Positions 37,807-46,845 of a stretch of 64,000 bases of DNA are shown one piece after another. The stretch comes from Pseudalgibacter ostreae (GTDB lineage: Bacteria; Bacteroidota; Bacteroidia; Flavobacteriales; Flavobacteriaceae), in assembly GCF_042427585.1 (NCBI RefSeq), contig NZ_JBHMFC010000105.1, positions 124,001 to 188,000 of the forward strand. Direction: 5' to 3'. Made by a program: the position numbers and the translations under genes. The notes beneath the pieces were generated by a model. The model saw nothing but the letters and a program-made list of their open reading frames with translations, was not told the DNA's origin and searched no databases. Position 1 is the stretch's first letter; the number at the start of each line of letters is the position of its first letter.

Positions 37807-40800
37807 TTAATTATCTGTACGTTCACTTTCTGAATCGACACCATGGTTTTGGCGGTATTCTGAAGGCAGTTCATTAAATAATTTTTGAAAGGATTTTCTG
37901 AAATGTTTAAGGTCGTTAAATCCAAGATCAAACGCTATTTCAGAGATATTTAATTGGGATTGTGCAATTAATTGTCCGGCACGTTTTAATTTTATAGTTC
38001 TTATAAACTCCGTTAGGGATTGATCGGTGAGTGCTTTCAGTTTTCTATAGAGTACCGATCGGCTCGTTCCCATTTCGTTAATAAATTCATTAACCCCAAA
38101 TTCTGAATTAGATAAATTATCTTCCACCAAACTGATGGCTTTTTGTAAAAACACTTCGTCTGCAGAAGTAACGGTAAGCTCTTTTGGTTGAAGAATAATA
38201 TCTTTTCTAAACTTATTGATAAGACTTTTTCTAAATTTCAATAAGTTACGAACTCTCATTTCTAAAATATGCGCATCAAAAGGTTTTGTGATATAAACAT
38301 CTGCACCTAAAGCATAACCTTGTTTCTGTGCATCTTCAGAAGTTTTCGCAGTTAAAAGAATTACAGGGATATGACTTGTTATAATGTTCGACTTTATTTT
38401 ATCACACAGGGTTACACCATCCATTATTGGCATCATAACATCGCTAATAATTAAGTCTATATCCTTATTTTTAGCAATTTCTAAAGCTATTTCTCCATTC
38501 TCTGCTTCTAATATGTTATTTTTCTCTTCAAATATCTCTTTAATAAACCGCCTTACCTCTGCATTGTCTTCAACCAATAAAAGGGTGGGCTTCGATTTGT
38601 TTAGTTCCACCTCACTTTCTTCGGGCTCATCTGTTAAGGGATTGTGCATTAATACATCTGGATTTTTTAAATAGAATGAATTGTCCTGATTCATTTCTGC
38701 AGACTCAGAAACCATTTCGCTATCTTTTAAGTGCTGTTTCCCTAAGGGCAATAGCACGGTAAACGATGCACCTTCCCCTTCTTTACTCTTTACCTTAATA
38801 CTACCATGATGTAATTTTACTAAATTTTTACATAGCGCTAAACCAATGCCCGTTCCTACACGTTGGTTTTCATCTTCACCTAACTGATAATATCTTTCGA
38901 AAATAGCTTTTCGGTTTTTTTCAGGAATGCCTTTACCCGAATCTTTTATTACCAACTTTAAATACTCTGTAGTATTGAGTATTTTTCGTTTTTTAGAAAC
39001 AGTGGATACCGTTATCGATATTTTCTCACCATCTGAAGTAAACTTAAAGGCATTGGATAATAGATTAAACACTATTTTTTTAAGATTGATTTTATCAAAC
39101 CACACTTGGATATCGGTATCCGAACTATCAAAAGTATAGGTTATCTCTCTTACCCTAGCCAGTTCTTCAAAGGAAAGTTTTATGTTTTCTATAAACGGAA
39201 CAATGTTGCTTTTAGAAGCATTAAGATGAAGCTTGCCCGATTCACTTTTTCTAAAGTCCAAAAGTTGATTGATCAATTGCAACAGGACGCTTGCATTTCT
39301 GTGCATGATTTCATGCTGCTTCTGGACAAAATCATTCCCTATATTTTTACTCAGCATACGCTCTAAAGGCCCTATAATTAACGTTAGCGGTGTTCTAAAA
39401 TCATGCGAAATATTAGTAAACAACTTCAATTTCATTTGGTTAATTTCTTCAATCCTTTCTTTCTCCAGACGTTCTTGTTTTAATTCGTTTTTTTCATGAA
39501 TCCGGATAAGAGTTTGTTTTCTTATAAACCACAACACCCCTATTACCATTAGGCTATAAATAAGATAGGCCCACCATGTTTGCCAGGGTGCTGGTTTAAT
39601 GATTACTTCTACAGATGCGCCCGCTTCATTCCACAAACCATCATTATTAGACGCTTTAACCCGAAAGAGGTAATCTCCTGCATCTAAATTGGTATAGGTA
39701 GCCGATTTATTATTTCCAATATAATTCCAATCCGGATCAAAACCTTCTAGTTTGTAAGCATACTGGTTTTGGTTGGGTTGTGAATAGCTTAACGCCACAA
39801 AATTAAAACTGAACACATTTTGGTTGTGTTTTAATATTATTTTTTTGTTATCGCTATCTTTAGGTAAAAAGGGTTTGTTATTTACAGAAATAGAGGTTAC
39901 AGAAACGGGGGGTATAAATTCATTTTCCACGATACCTTCTGGATCAAAATAATCGATGCCACTGGTACCTCCAAACATAAGCTTGCCATTTTTTAACTTT
40001 AAATAAGCACCATAGTTATATTCATCTCCTATAAGACCATCCGATACATCAAAGTTTTTAAATTGCCCCGTATTTAAATCAAAACGGCTTAAACCTCGAT
40101 TTGTGCTTAGCCAAAACACTTTAGAGCTTGTTGGTAAAATACTATATATAACTTCGTTGGGCAAGCCTTCTGTCATACCATATCTTATACTTTTTTTGTT
40201 TGTAGCATCATAGTGATACAAGCCATCTCCTTCTGTTGCAACCCATAGATTTTGTTGGGCATCTTCATACACACAAAGTATGGCATTTGGGCTATAAACC
40301 TCTTGCTTTTCTTTATACCTAATAGAGGTTATCTTTTTTGTTTTGATATTGATTTTAGCAAGACCTTTATCGCCTCCTAGTATTAAAATATTTTTATCTG
40401 AAGTTTTAGAAATGTTATAAACCAAGCTTCCAACCGTATTTAAAGGATCTGAAATCCTTGTGATTGTTTTTGATGACACATCCATTACATTTACACCACC
40501 TCCCGACGTACCGATCCAAATATTGTTCTCATAATCTTCAAACAAAGCAATAACTCTATTATTGCTTAAGCTTGTACTATCGCCAGGTATATTATTATAA
40601 GATATAAATTCAAAGGGCTTTTTTTTAGGATTAAAAAACTGAAGACCGCCATCGTGCGTTCCAATCCAGAAATTTCCCTCTCGAGTCTGTATCATGGCCT
40701 TCACATTGTTTGTACTAAGGCTTTTAGGGTTGTTCTTATTGTGGGTGTAATAAGTAAATTGCCCTGTAGAAGTATTAAGGAAGTTAATCCCGCCACCTTC

Positions 40801-41961
40801 TGTTCCTATCCATAGGTTTTGATTGGAATCTTCTACTATGGAGCTCACAACTTTATAATTGAGTTTGGAAGGATTGCTCCCCGCCGAAAAGTGCTTGAAC
40901 AGATCGAAACTTCTATCATAATAATTTACACCACCTGCATAGGTACCCAACCATATATCGCCTTTAGTATCCTCAAATATTTTATAGATAGAATTCTGGC
41001 TCAAACTATTCGGTTCGTTTTCGTCATGTAAATAGTGTGAAATGGTTTTTTTTTCACTATTCAGGATATATAGCCCCACATACGTTCCTATCCACAAATC
41101 TCCCCTTTGGTCTTGATGGATACTTCTAACCTCTTCATGAATTCCTGTAATACCCGTGGATTGTATTTTATAAGGCTCAAAAACCTGGCATTCTTCATTA
41201 AAAAGAAACAGACCATTTCTATACCCTAACCAAAAATTATTATCCGCATCTTTATATAGAACGGGAACATAGTTTATATTTCTTTCTTTAGAAGCCCCTT
41301 GAGGATAATCATAATGTTTAAAGTTTTGGTTTTTAGCATCGTAAACGTCTATATTTTCAGTATTACAAATCCATAAATCACCATTATCGGCTAAAAACAA
41401 AGATCGAATCTGATTGTTCAAAATAGCATTTGAGCTTTCTTTTTCAGCAATAAAACGTATTGTTTTTCCTGTTTGCGTATTAAATTTTTCTAAACCATAG
41501 TTGGTCCCTAGCCATAAATGCCCATTTCCAGCAGAAGCAATACTCCAAATCTCATGATTGGAAATACCGTACTCATTATTGGCCAGTTTAAATCTCTCGA
41601 AGCGGTCTTCTTCTGGAATATATTTGTTTAACCCATTAATGGTTCCTACCCAAAGCGTTCCTTCTTCATCTTCAAATAACGATTTTATAAAACTGTTGCT
41701 TATACTTTGCGGGCTTTGTGAGCTATGTCTGTATATTTTAAAATCGTGCCCATCATATTTATTTAATCCATCTCTAGTGCCAAACCATAAAAAACCTTTG
41801 GTATCCTGTAAAATACAAAGAACAGAACTCTGCGAAAGCCCTTCAATTAAAGAGAGTTGCTTAAATTTTAGGGATTTAAACTCATTTTTCTGTTCTTGCC
41901 CATAAGCCCCACCTATTAATAAACATAAAAATAAAAATGTTAGGTATTTTTTAAAACTCAT
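37807..41961 (-). CDS. Hybrid two-component system regulator (HTCS)
   Basis: Single-chain sensor and regulator of 1384 residues. Order: signal peptide; two-bladed beta-propeller sensor made of Reg_prop repeats (many GLWFGTRDGLNKYD-like segments); Y_Y_Y domain near 690-765; one membrane helix near 775-795 (WWAYLIYSLMVIGVLWFI); histidine kinase with HDFRTPLT (His near 852) and the ATP-binding GTGIGLALCKNLV; receiver with ISDVMMPIMDG (Asp near 1173); and an AraC-type helix-turn-helix at the C-terminus (ISEIAFDLGFNDLKHFRKSFQ). The periplasmic sensor normally binds an oligosaccharide from the PUL's own substrate and turns on susCD and the enzymes. It is the likely ligand of the G-rich sites described at 37.7, 27.7 and 25.9 kb. 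Confidence 0.96.
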   Translation of the reverse strand: MSFKKYLTFLFLCLLIGGAYGQEQKNEFKSLKFKQLSLIEGLSQSSVLCILQDTKGFLWFGTRDGLNKYDGHDFKIYRHSSQSPQSISNSFIKSLFEDEEGTLWVGTINGLNKYIPEEDRFERFKLANNEYGISNHEIWSIASAGNGHLWLGTNYGLEKFNTQTGKTIRFIAEKESSNAILNNQIRSLFLADNGDLWICNTENIDVYDAKNQNFKHYDYPQGASKERNINYVPVLYKDADNNFWLGYRNGLFLFNEECQVFEPYKIQSTGITGIHEEVRSIHQDQRGDLWIGTYVGLYILNSEKKTISHYLHDENEPNSLSQNSIYKIFEDTKGDIWLGTYAGGVNYYDRSFDLFKHFSAGSNPSKLNYKVVSSIVEDSNQNLWIGTEGGGINFLNTSTGQFTYYTHNKNNPKSLSTNNVKAMIQTREGNFWIGTHDGGLQFFNPKKKPFEFISYNNIPGDSTSLSNNRVIALFEDYENNIWIGTSGGGVNVMDVSSKTITRISDPLNTVGSLVYNISKTSDKNILILGGDKGLAKINIKTKKITSIRYKEKQEVYSPNAILCVYEDAQQNLWVATEGDGLYHYDATNKKSIRYGMTEGLPNEVIYSILPTSSKVFWLSTNRGLSRFDLNTGQFKNFDVSDGLIGDEYNYGAYLKLKNGKLMFGGTSGIDYFDPEGIVENEFIPPVSVTSISVNNKPFLPKDSDNKKIILKHNQNVFSFNFVALSYSQPNQNQYAYKLEGFDPDWNYIGNNKSATYTNLDAGDYLFRVKASNNDGLWNEAGASVEVIIKPAPWQTWWAYLIYSLMVIGVLWFIRKQTLIRIHEKNELKQERLEKERIEEINQMKLKLFTNISHDFRTPLTLIIGPLERMLSKNIGNDFVQKQHEIMHRNASVLLQLINQLLDFRKSESGKLHLNASKSNIVPFIENIKLSFEELARVREITYTFDSSDTDIQVWFDKINLKKIVFNLLSNAFKFTSDGEKISITVSTVSKKRKILNTTEYLKLVIKDSGKGIPEKNRKAIFERYYQLGEDENQRVGTGIGLALCKNLVKLHHGSIKVKSKEGEGASFTVLLPLGKQHLKDSEMVSESAEMNQDNSFYLKNPDVLMHNPLTDEPEESEVELNKSKPTLLLVEDNAEVRRFIKEIFEEKNNILEAENGEIALEIAKNKDIDLIISDVMMPIMDGVTLCDKIKSNIITSHIPVILLTAKTSEDAQKQGYALGADVYITKPFDAHILEMRVRNLLKFRKSLINKFRKDIILQPKELTVTSADEVFLQKAISLVEDNLSNSEFGVNEFINEMGTSRSVLYRKLKALTDQSLTEFIRTIKLKRAGQLIAQSQLNISEIAFDLGFNDLKHFRKSFQKLFNELPSEYRQNHGVDSESERTDN

Positions 41962-42282
41962 TTTTCTCTTATTATCGTTCTATTTAATCAGGATTCGCAA
42001 TTTTATAAAGATAAAAATCAAAATGATGATAAAAGCTTTTTAGCACTAAAAAATTTCGTAAAAAAACCTATTTAAAATTATAAAAACCATATTGATTTTA
42101 GGTAAAAGGCGCTTTAAAACAATAGGATTGTTTGAATGATTATAAAAACCCATTATATCATCCCTATAAAACTATAGCTAAAAAAATCCCGCTGTATAGC
42201 GGGACTCTGTAATACTTTATTTTAATATGTTTGGTTCTTCTCTACATATTAGCGAAATTACCTAGAGAACCGTATTCTAAGC
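41962..42282. other. Intergenic region upstream of HTCS gene
   Basis: 321 bp, AT-rich, carrying the HTCS promoter (not resolved) and the terminator of the Rnk-like gene at 42187-42204. No copy of the G-rich PUL element is present, which suggests that the HTCS is not under its own control. Confidence 0.45.
42187..42204 (-). terminator. Terminator of Rnk-like gene
   Basis: TCCCGCT / AGCGGGA hairpin with a four-base loop, followed on the minus strand by seven T. It lies 79 bp past the Rnk-like stop codon. Confidence 0.85.
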
Positions 42283-42696
42283 TTAAACACTAAACGCTTT
42301 CACTTGAGGTTTTTGTTCCACTTCTTCAATCTTAAGTGCTTTTACACCAGTAGGGAAATCCCAATTAACAACATCGCCAACGGAATACCCAAATAAAGCA
42401 GCACCCATAGGGGTTAAGATTGATATTTTATTATTTTGTATATCTTTTTCTGAGGGCTGCACAATTTGTATGCTTTTTTCCCAGTTGTCGTCTGAAGACA
42501 CTTTAACGATACTGTTTAAGCGCACCACATCCTCTGGCATATCTTTATCTTCTACAATTTTAGCAGATTTCATTTCATCAGAAAACTTCATTAAAGATTT
42601 ATGGATAACATGGTTCCCTACATATCCAGAAATATTAAGAATGCTTTTTATATACACATATTCCTTTTTTTCAAGTATTAAATTTCCGTATTTCAT
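42283..42696 (-). CDS. Rnk/GreA C-terminal-domain-like protein
   Basis: Protein of 137 residues. The second half, RLNSIVKVSS to STPMGAALFGYSVGDVVNWDFP in pattern (ILTPMGAALFGYSVGDVV here), is the FKBP-like C-terminal domain of GreA/GreB and Rnk, which contacts RNA polymerase. The N-terminal part is short and lacks the long coiled coil with acidic tip of GreA, so transcript cleavage is unlikely and an anti-Gre or regulator role is more likely. It is monocistronic, with its own terminator. Bacteroidota often carry several such small proteins; a second, GreB-like relative is at 53389-53893. Confidence 0.8.
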   Translation of the reverse strand: MKYGNLILEKKEYVYIKSILNISGYVGNHVIHKSLMKFSDEMKSAKIVEDKDMPEDVVRLNSIVKVSSDDNWEKSIQIVQPSEKDIQNNKISILTPMGAALFGYSVGDVVNWDFPTGVKALKIEEVEQKPQVKAFSV

Positions 42697-43166
42697 TTTT
42701 TTAATTATTTATGGGTACTCCCCTATTATTTAGTTTCTTAGTTTTTTTATAGCAAATAGGATAAACAATAGTTTGTAAATCCAAAAAATATCAAATGATA
42801 ACAGTCAAAATTAAAGCGCCTATTCTTTTAAATGGATTCTTATGAAATTCCAAGGATTTATGCCTACTGTATATCTGGGATATGCCTAAGGGTGTTTACC
42901 TAACCCCTTTAGCCAATACATAACAAGGTGTTATGCTAAATCAATTATAATACATTAAAAATTATTCTAGTCATTCTATTTCTAATTTCATTTCATTACA
43001 ATTCAAAATAGAATAGCAATCTATATACCAAATAAAAAATTTAAAATAGATAGGATTTAAAACCCCTAATAAACATAGGGATATGAAATAAAAAAGAAAT
43101 AGAATAAAAAATCGAACTGGTACAATATGACTCGGTCGACCCAAAAAGCATCAATCTTAAAGTAGT
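42697..43166. other. Intergenic region, 470 bp
   Basis: Between the Rnk-like gene and the response regulator. Very AT-rich with runs such as ATAGAATAG; no coding frame, tRNA or clear terminator recognised. The promoter of the Rnk-like gene should lie near its right flank at 42700-42800 but no full consensus is seen. Confidence 0.35.
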
Positions 43167-44492
43167 TTATTCTGAAAGTTTTTGCCGGATAGTTTTTCGA
43201 TCTATACCTAAAATTTCGGCAGCTTTTGTTTTATTATTATTTGTGGCATTTAAGACGTTTTGAATATGTCGCTTTTCCATTTCTTTTAAAGGCAGTAATC
43301 CTTCTTTAGGAAAATCGATATTAAATTTCAAGCTTTCAGGGAGATGCTCCACTTCAATCCCATTATCAGACATGATAACGGCGCGTTGAATAACATTTTC
43401 CAGTTCTCTGATGTTTCCGGGCCAATCATAACGGCGAAGTACCGCAATGGCTTCTGGACTTATTTTCACAAACTTATCTTTATATTCTACTCCGTACTTG
43501 AACAAAAATTTATCAATCAATAAAGGGATATCTTCTTTACGCTCTCTTAAAGGCGCCACATGTATCTCTACCACTGTAAGGCGATAATACAAATCTTCCC
43601 TAAACGTTTGTTTTTGTATCATATCCTTTAAATTGGCATTTGTTGCTGCAATTACACGCACATCTATTTTTTCTGCTTTTTGAGAACCAACCTTTAAAAC
43701 TTCTTTCTCTTGCAATACTCGAAGCAATCGCGATTGTGCTGCTAATGATGCATTAGCTATTTCATCTAAAAAAATGGTTCCGCCGTTGGCTGCCTGAAAA
43801 AAACCATTACGGTTCTGCTCTGCTCCTGTAAAAGCACCTTTGGTATAACCAAACAATTCCGATTCTAATAAATTTTCGGGAATACCGCCACAGTTTACTG
43901 CAATAAAAGGCGCACGGGAGAATTTACCTTGATAATGGATAGCACGCGCTACCAATTCTTTACCTGTACCACTTTCGCCTTTAATAAAAATAGTGGCTTT
44001 ATTGTTTTTAACACGCTCAATAATTTGAATAACCGTATCTATTTTTTCTGAAACACCTATAATCTCACCATAAGAATCTTTAGGCTTAATGGGTAATGGG
44101 GCTTTCGTATTATTGATTTCCAATTTTGCCCATGCCCCATCCATAGCAACTTTCAATTCTTCTCTTGTAAAAGGCTTGGTAAGATATGCCACTACACCAG
44201 ATTTAATGGCCGCTAAAGAGTCTTGTACCGAAGGATATCCCGTAACAACAAGTTTTGGAAGTTTAGGATAATGCTCTGATACAAATTTAATAAGCTCAAA
44301 ACCATCAATTTCGGGCATTTTTAAATCTGTAATCAACAAATCAATAGGCGTATCCCTTAAAATAGTTACAGCTTCTTTTACAGAAACAGCTTTATAAGTA
44401 TGATAATTCCAAGATTGAAGATGGCGTTGCAACAACTCCAAAATATTCATATCATCATCTACAATAAGTATGTTTTCTTTACGAAGTTTCAT
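43167..44492 (-). CDS. Sigma-54-dependent response regulator (NtrC family)
   Basis: Protein of 441 residues. Receiver domain 1-120 with phospho-acceptor Asp56 (LITDLKMPEIDG) and Lys106; AAA+ domain with Walker A GESGTGKE at 172-179, the sigma-54 contact loop GAFTGA at 219-224, and LDEIANA in Walker B; C-terminal Fis-type helix-turn-helix ending NNNKTKAAEILGIDRKTIRQKL. It activates sigma-54 promoters after phosphorylation by the kinase encoded just upstream, whose stop overlaps this start by four bases. Targets are unknown. Confidence 0.95.
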   Translation of the reverse strand: MKLRKENILIVDDDMNILELLQRHLQSWNYHTYKAVSVKEAVTILRDTPIDLLITDLKMPEIDGFELIKFVSEHYPKLPKLVVTGYPSVQDSLAAIKSGVVAYLTKPFTREELKVAMDGAWAKLEINNTKAPLPIKPKDSYGEIIGVSEKIDTVIQIIERVKNNKATIFIKGESGTGKELVARAIHYQGKFSRAPFIAVNCGGIPENLLESELFGYTKGAFTGAEQNRNGFFQAANGGTIFLDEIANASLAAQSRLLRVLQEKEVLKVGSQKAEKIDVRVIAATNANLKDMIQKQTFREDLYYRLTVVEIHVAPLRERKEDIPLLIDKFLFKYGVEYKDKFVKISPEAIAVLRRYDWPGNIRELENVIQRAVIMSDNGIEVEHLPESLKFNIDFPKEGLLPLKEMEKRHIQNVLNATNNNKTKAAEILGIDRKTIRQKLSE

Positions 44493-45601
44493 TTTGTTTC
44501 TTTTGGTAAAATTACCGTAAAGGTAGCGCCTTTAGCGGGATTATTTTCTGCTGAAATAGTGCCGTTATGGCTGGAAACGATACCATGCACCACACTTAAG
44601 CCCAAACCCGCTCCATCTCCTGTGGGTTTTGTGGTAAAAAAAGGTTGAAATACTTTCTCTAACGCCTCTAATGAAAGCCCTGGGCCTTGATCTGAAATTT
44701 TGAGTATAATATCTTTTCCCGATTCAAAAGCTTCAATAGTTACCAGTCCATTTTTTGGTGAAAAATAAATAGCATTAATAATAAGGTTGAATATAATTTG
44801 AGTGAGTTGTATAGTGTCTGCCTGCAACCATAAGGTTTCGGTTTCTATCTTTACAACGTATTTGACTTGATGTTTACGAAACGTAGCATCTAGTAAATCT
44901 ATTGCATTTTTAATGTTGGGCACAAGGTTTACCTGCGTCATCTCTTGAGGCATCTCACAAGCAAAGAACATGAGTTTTTTAACAACTTCTCTGGAAAAAA
45001 TAGCGTTTTGGATTATTTTATCTAAATCTGCGATATTTTTATCATCAGCCTCATCTAAGTTATCTTTTATCAATTCTGAAAAACCTAAAATATTAGCCAA
45101 AGGAGTATTCAACTCATGAGCAATACCGGCAGTAAGCTCTCCTAATATACCCAATCTGTCTGCACGTTCCATTTGGCGTTTTAAAGAGGTCTCACTTTTT
45201 CTAATTTCCATACGTTCCAGCAAACTTCCTAGTTTTAAAGCTATATTATCAAGTAAAAGTTGCTCCTCATTTAAAAAGCCTTTTTTTAAACCTTTAGGAT
45301 CTTTTAAATAGGCAGAGATGGTACCCTCATGCTTATTAAAAATAGATATATTTGTAACTAATTTCGCTTTTACATCTATAGGGTTATGAGAAGTACCCAC
45401 TTCAATATTACCTGTAGCAATAACAATATGTGTTTCTTTAGGATAACGAAATGCTTTTTTTAAACTAAAGGCAATCGCACCTATAGTGTCTTCAAGAATT
45501 TCCAAATCTGCATTTACAATAATAGACGAGACTTCGTAAAGACAGGTTAATTCTTTAATACGTTCTCTTAAAGCTAGTTCAGTATTAATTTTTAATTTCA
45601 T
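44489..45601 (-). CDS. Sensor histidine kinase with GAF-like domain
   Basis: Soluble kinase of 370 residues with no membrane segment. Residues ~15-130 resemble a GAF sensor; a short coiled coil leads into the dimerisation helix ELTAGIAHELNTPLANILGFSE with His162. The ATPase domain has NLIINAIYFSP (N box), DQGPGLS, and GDGAGLGLSVVHGIVSSHNG (G2 box). It should phosphorylate the NtrC-type regulator encoded downstream (four-base overlap). Its own start overlaps the end of the mechanosensitive channel gene by 17 bases, so all three are co-translated. Confidence 0.93.
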   Translation of the reverse strand: MKLKINTELALRERIKELTCLYEVSSIIVNADLEILEDTIGAIAFSLKKAFRYPKETHIVIATGNIEVGTSHNPIDVKAKLVTNISIFNKHEGTISAYLKDPKGLKKGFLNEEQLLLDNIALKLGSLLERMEIRKSETSLKRQMERADRLGILGELTAGIAHELNTPLANILGFSELIKDNLDEADDKNIADLDKIIQNAIFSREVVKKLMFFACEMPQEMTQVNLVPNIKNAIDLLDATFRKHQVKYVVKIETETLWLQADTIQLTQIIFNLIINAIYFSPKNGLVTIEAFESGKDIILKISDQGPGLSLEALEKVFQPFFTTKPTGDGAGLGLSVVHGIVSSHNGTISAENNPAKGATFTVILPKETK

Positions 45602-46703
45602 TTGTTGTATCCACTTCTGCTGGTTTCTCCTTTTTCATCACAATAGTTCTGTATGGAAAAGGGATTTCTATACCTTCTTTATCAAAACGCTTTTTTATAC
45701 TCTCTAAGGCATCGCATTTAATTTGAAAGGTATCGCTAAAGTTACGCCCCCAGGTCCAGGCCCTAATCGTCATTGAAGAATCGTTAAGGGCTGTTAAGGC
45801 GGTTTTCACAATAGGTTTACCCTCATTTTTTTCTAAAGCTGTACGATTATCAAAAATGAGAGGATGCTTTTCACACTCCTCTTGCATTATTTTTTTGGCC
45901 AAATCGATGTCGCTATCATAAGATATTCCTATTTCAATACGCTCACAACACTTAAGTTCTCCTAAATCGTAATTAATCAACTTTTCTTTATTGATAATGG
46001 CATTAGGTATAACAATCATTTTATTTTCGAAATTACGAATAATAGTATGACGTAACGTGATATCGGTTACCCTACCGACCATATTGTCCGTTATTTTTAC
46101 AAGATCACCTATTTTAAAAGGTTTAAATGAAATTATAAACACACCACCTACTAGGTTTGAAAGGGCTTCTTGAGAGGCAACACCTGCAATAAGCGCCAAT
46201 ACTCCAGCGCCACCCAAAGCCGTTTGGGCAACACCTTTAAGCGATGGAAACGCCAAAAGCCCAAAAAGAACCCCTATAAAACAAATGGTAAATACCGCAA
46301 TATAGCGCAAGAACTTAAAACTAGTAGGATCATAATCTTTTTCGATTTTCTCCTGAATTTTATATTTAAACCACATGTTGCACGCCGTGGCCAATATAAT
46401 AGTGATTACAGACAAAAGCCCCAAATAACCTACCAATTTGAAATAACTTACCAGTGCTACATCTTTATCTCGGTCTACAAAAACAAAGCTCAAGGCTATA
46501 AGCCCTAAAACCAACCATAAAACATTTAAAATACGTTTAATGAGTTTTACGGGTTTTACCGATGCACCTGGAAAATGTTCTCTTTGCTTTTTTAAAAGCC
46601 ACTTATATATCAAATTATTCAATATATAAAGCACAACAACTGCTGCAATTACAATTGCTGCAAAAATAAGAGGAGACTGATAGGTTTGTAGAAACTCTTC
46701 CAT
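45585..46703 (-). CDS. MscS-family mechanosensitive ion channel
   Basis: Inner-membrane channel of 372 residues with an N-terminal helix, about four membrane segments before residue 190 and the pore-lining helix GVAQTALGGAGVLALIAGVASQEALSNLVGG, rich in Gly and Ala as in MscS TM3. After it, ISFKPFKIGDLVKI starts the cytoplasmic beta domain. It opens under membrane tension to release solutes after osmotic downshock. Its gene leads an overlapping operon with a kinase and a sigma-54 regulator, an unusual link. Confidence 0.92.
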   Translation of the reverse strand: MEEFLQTYQSPLIFAAIVIAAVVVLYILNNLIYKWLLKKQREHFPGASVKPVKLIKRILNVLWLVLGLIALSFVFVDRDKDVALVSYFKLVGYLGLLSVITIILATACNMWFKYKIQEKIEKDYDPTSFKFLRYIAVFTICFIGVLFGLLAFPSLKGVAQTALGGAGVLALIAGVASQEALSNLVGGVFIISFKPFKIGDLVKITDNMVGRVTDITLRHTIIRNFENKMIVIPNAIINKEKLINYDLGELKCCERIEIGISYDSDIDLAKKIMQEECEKHPLIFDNRTALEKNEGKPIVKTALTALNDSSMTIRAWTWGRNFSDTFQIKCDALESIKKRFDKEGIEIPFPYRTIVMKKEKPAEVDTTNEIKN

Positions 46704-46845
46704 AATTAATACATTTATACGTCACATTCCATTAAAAGTACCACAGGGTAGAGGCGCTCCAAATATTATAAAACAAACCTTACAACTCCCAACGCCCTAT
46801 CCCATAAAACCAAACCCAAAACAAACCTTCGGATTTAATTATCGA

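Noticed and set aside
37719..37931. 70-codon minus-strand frame near the HTCS stop
   Set aside because: It overlaps the end of the HTCS gene in another frame and shows no domain.
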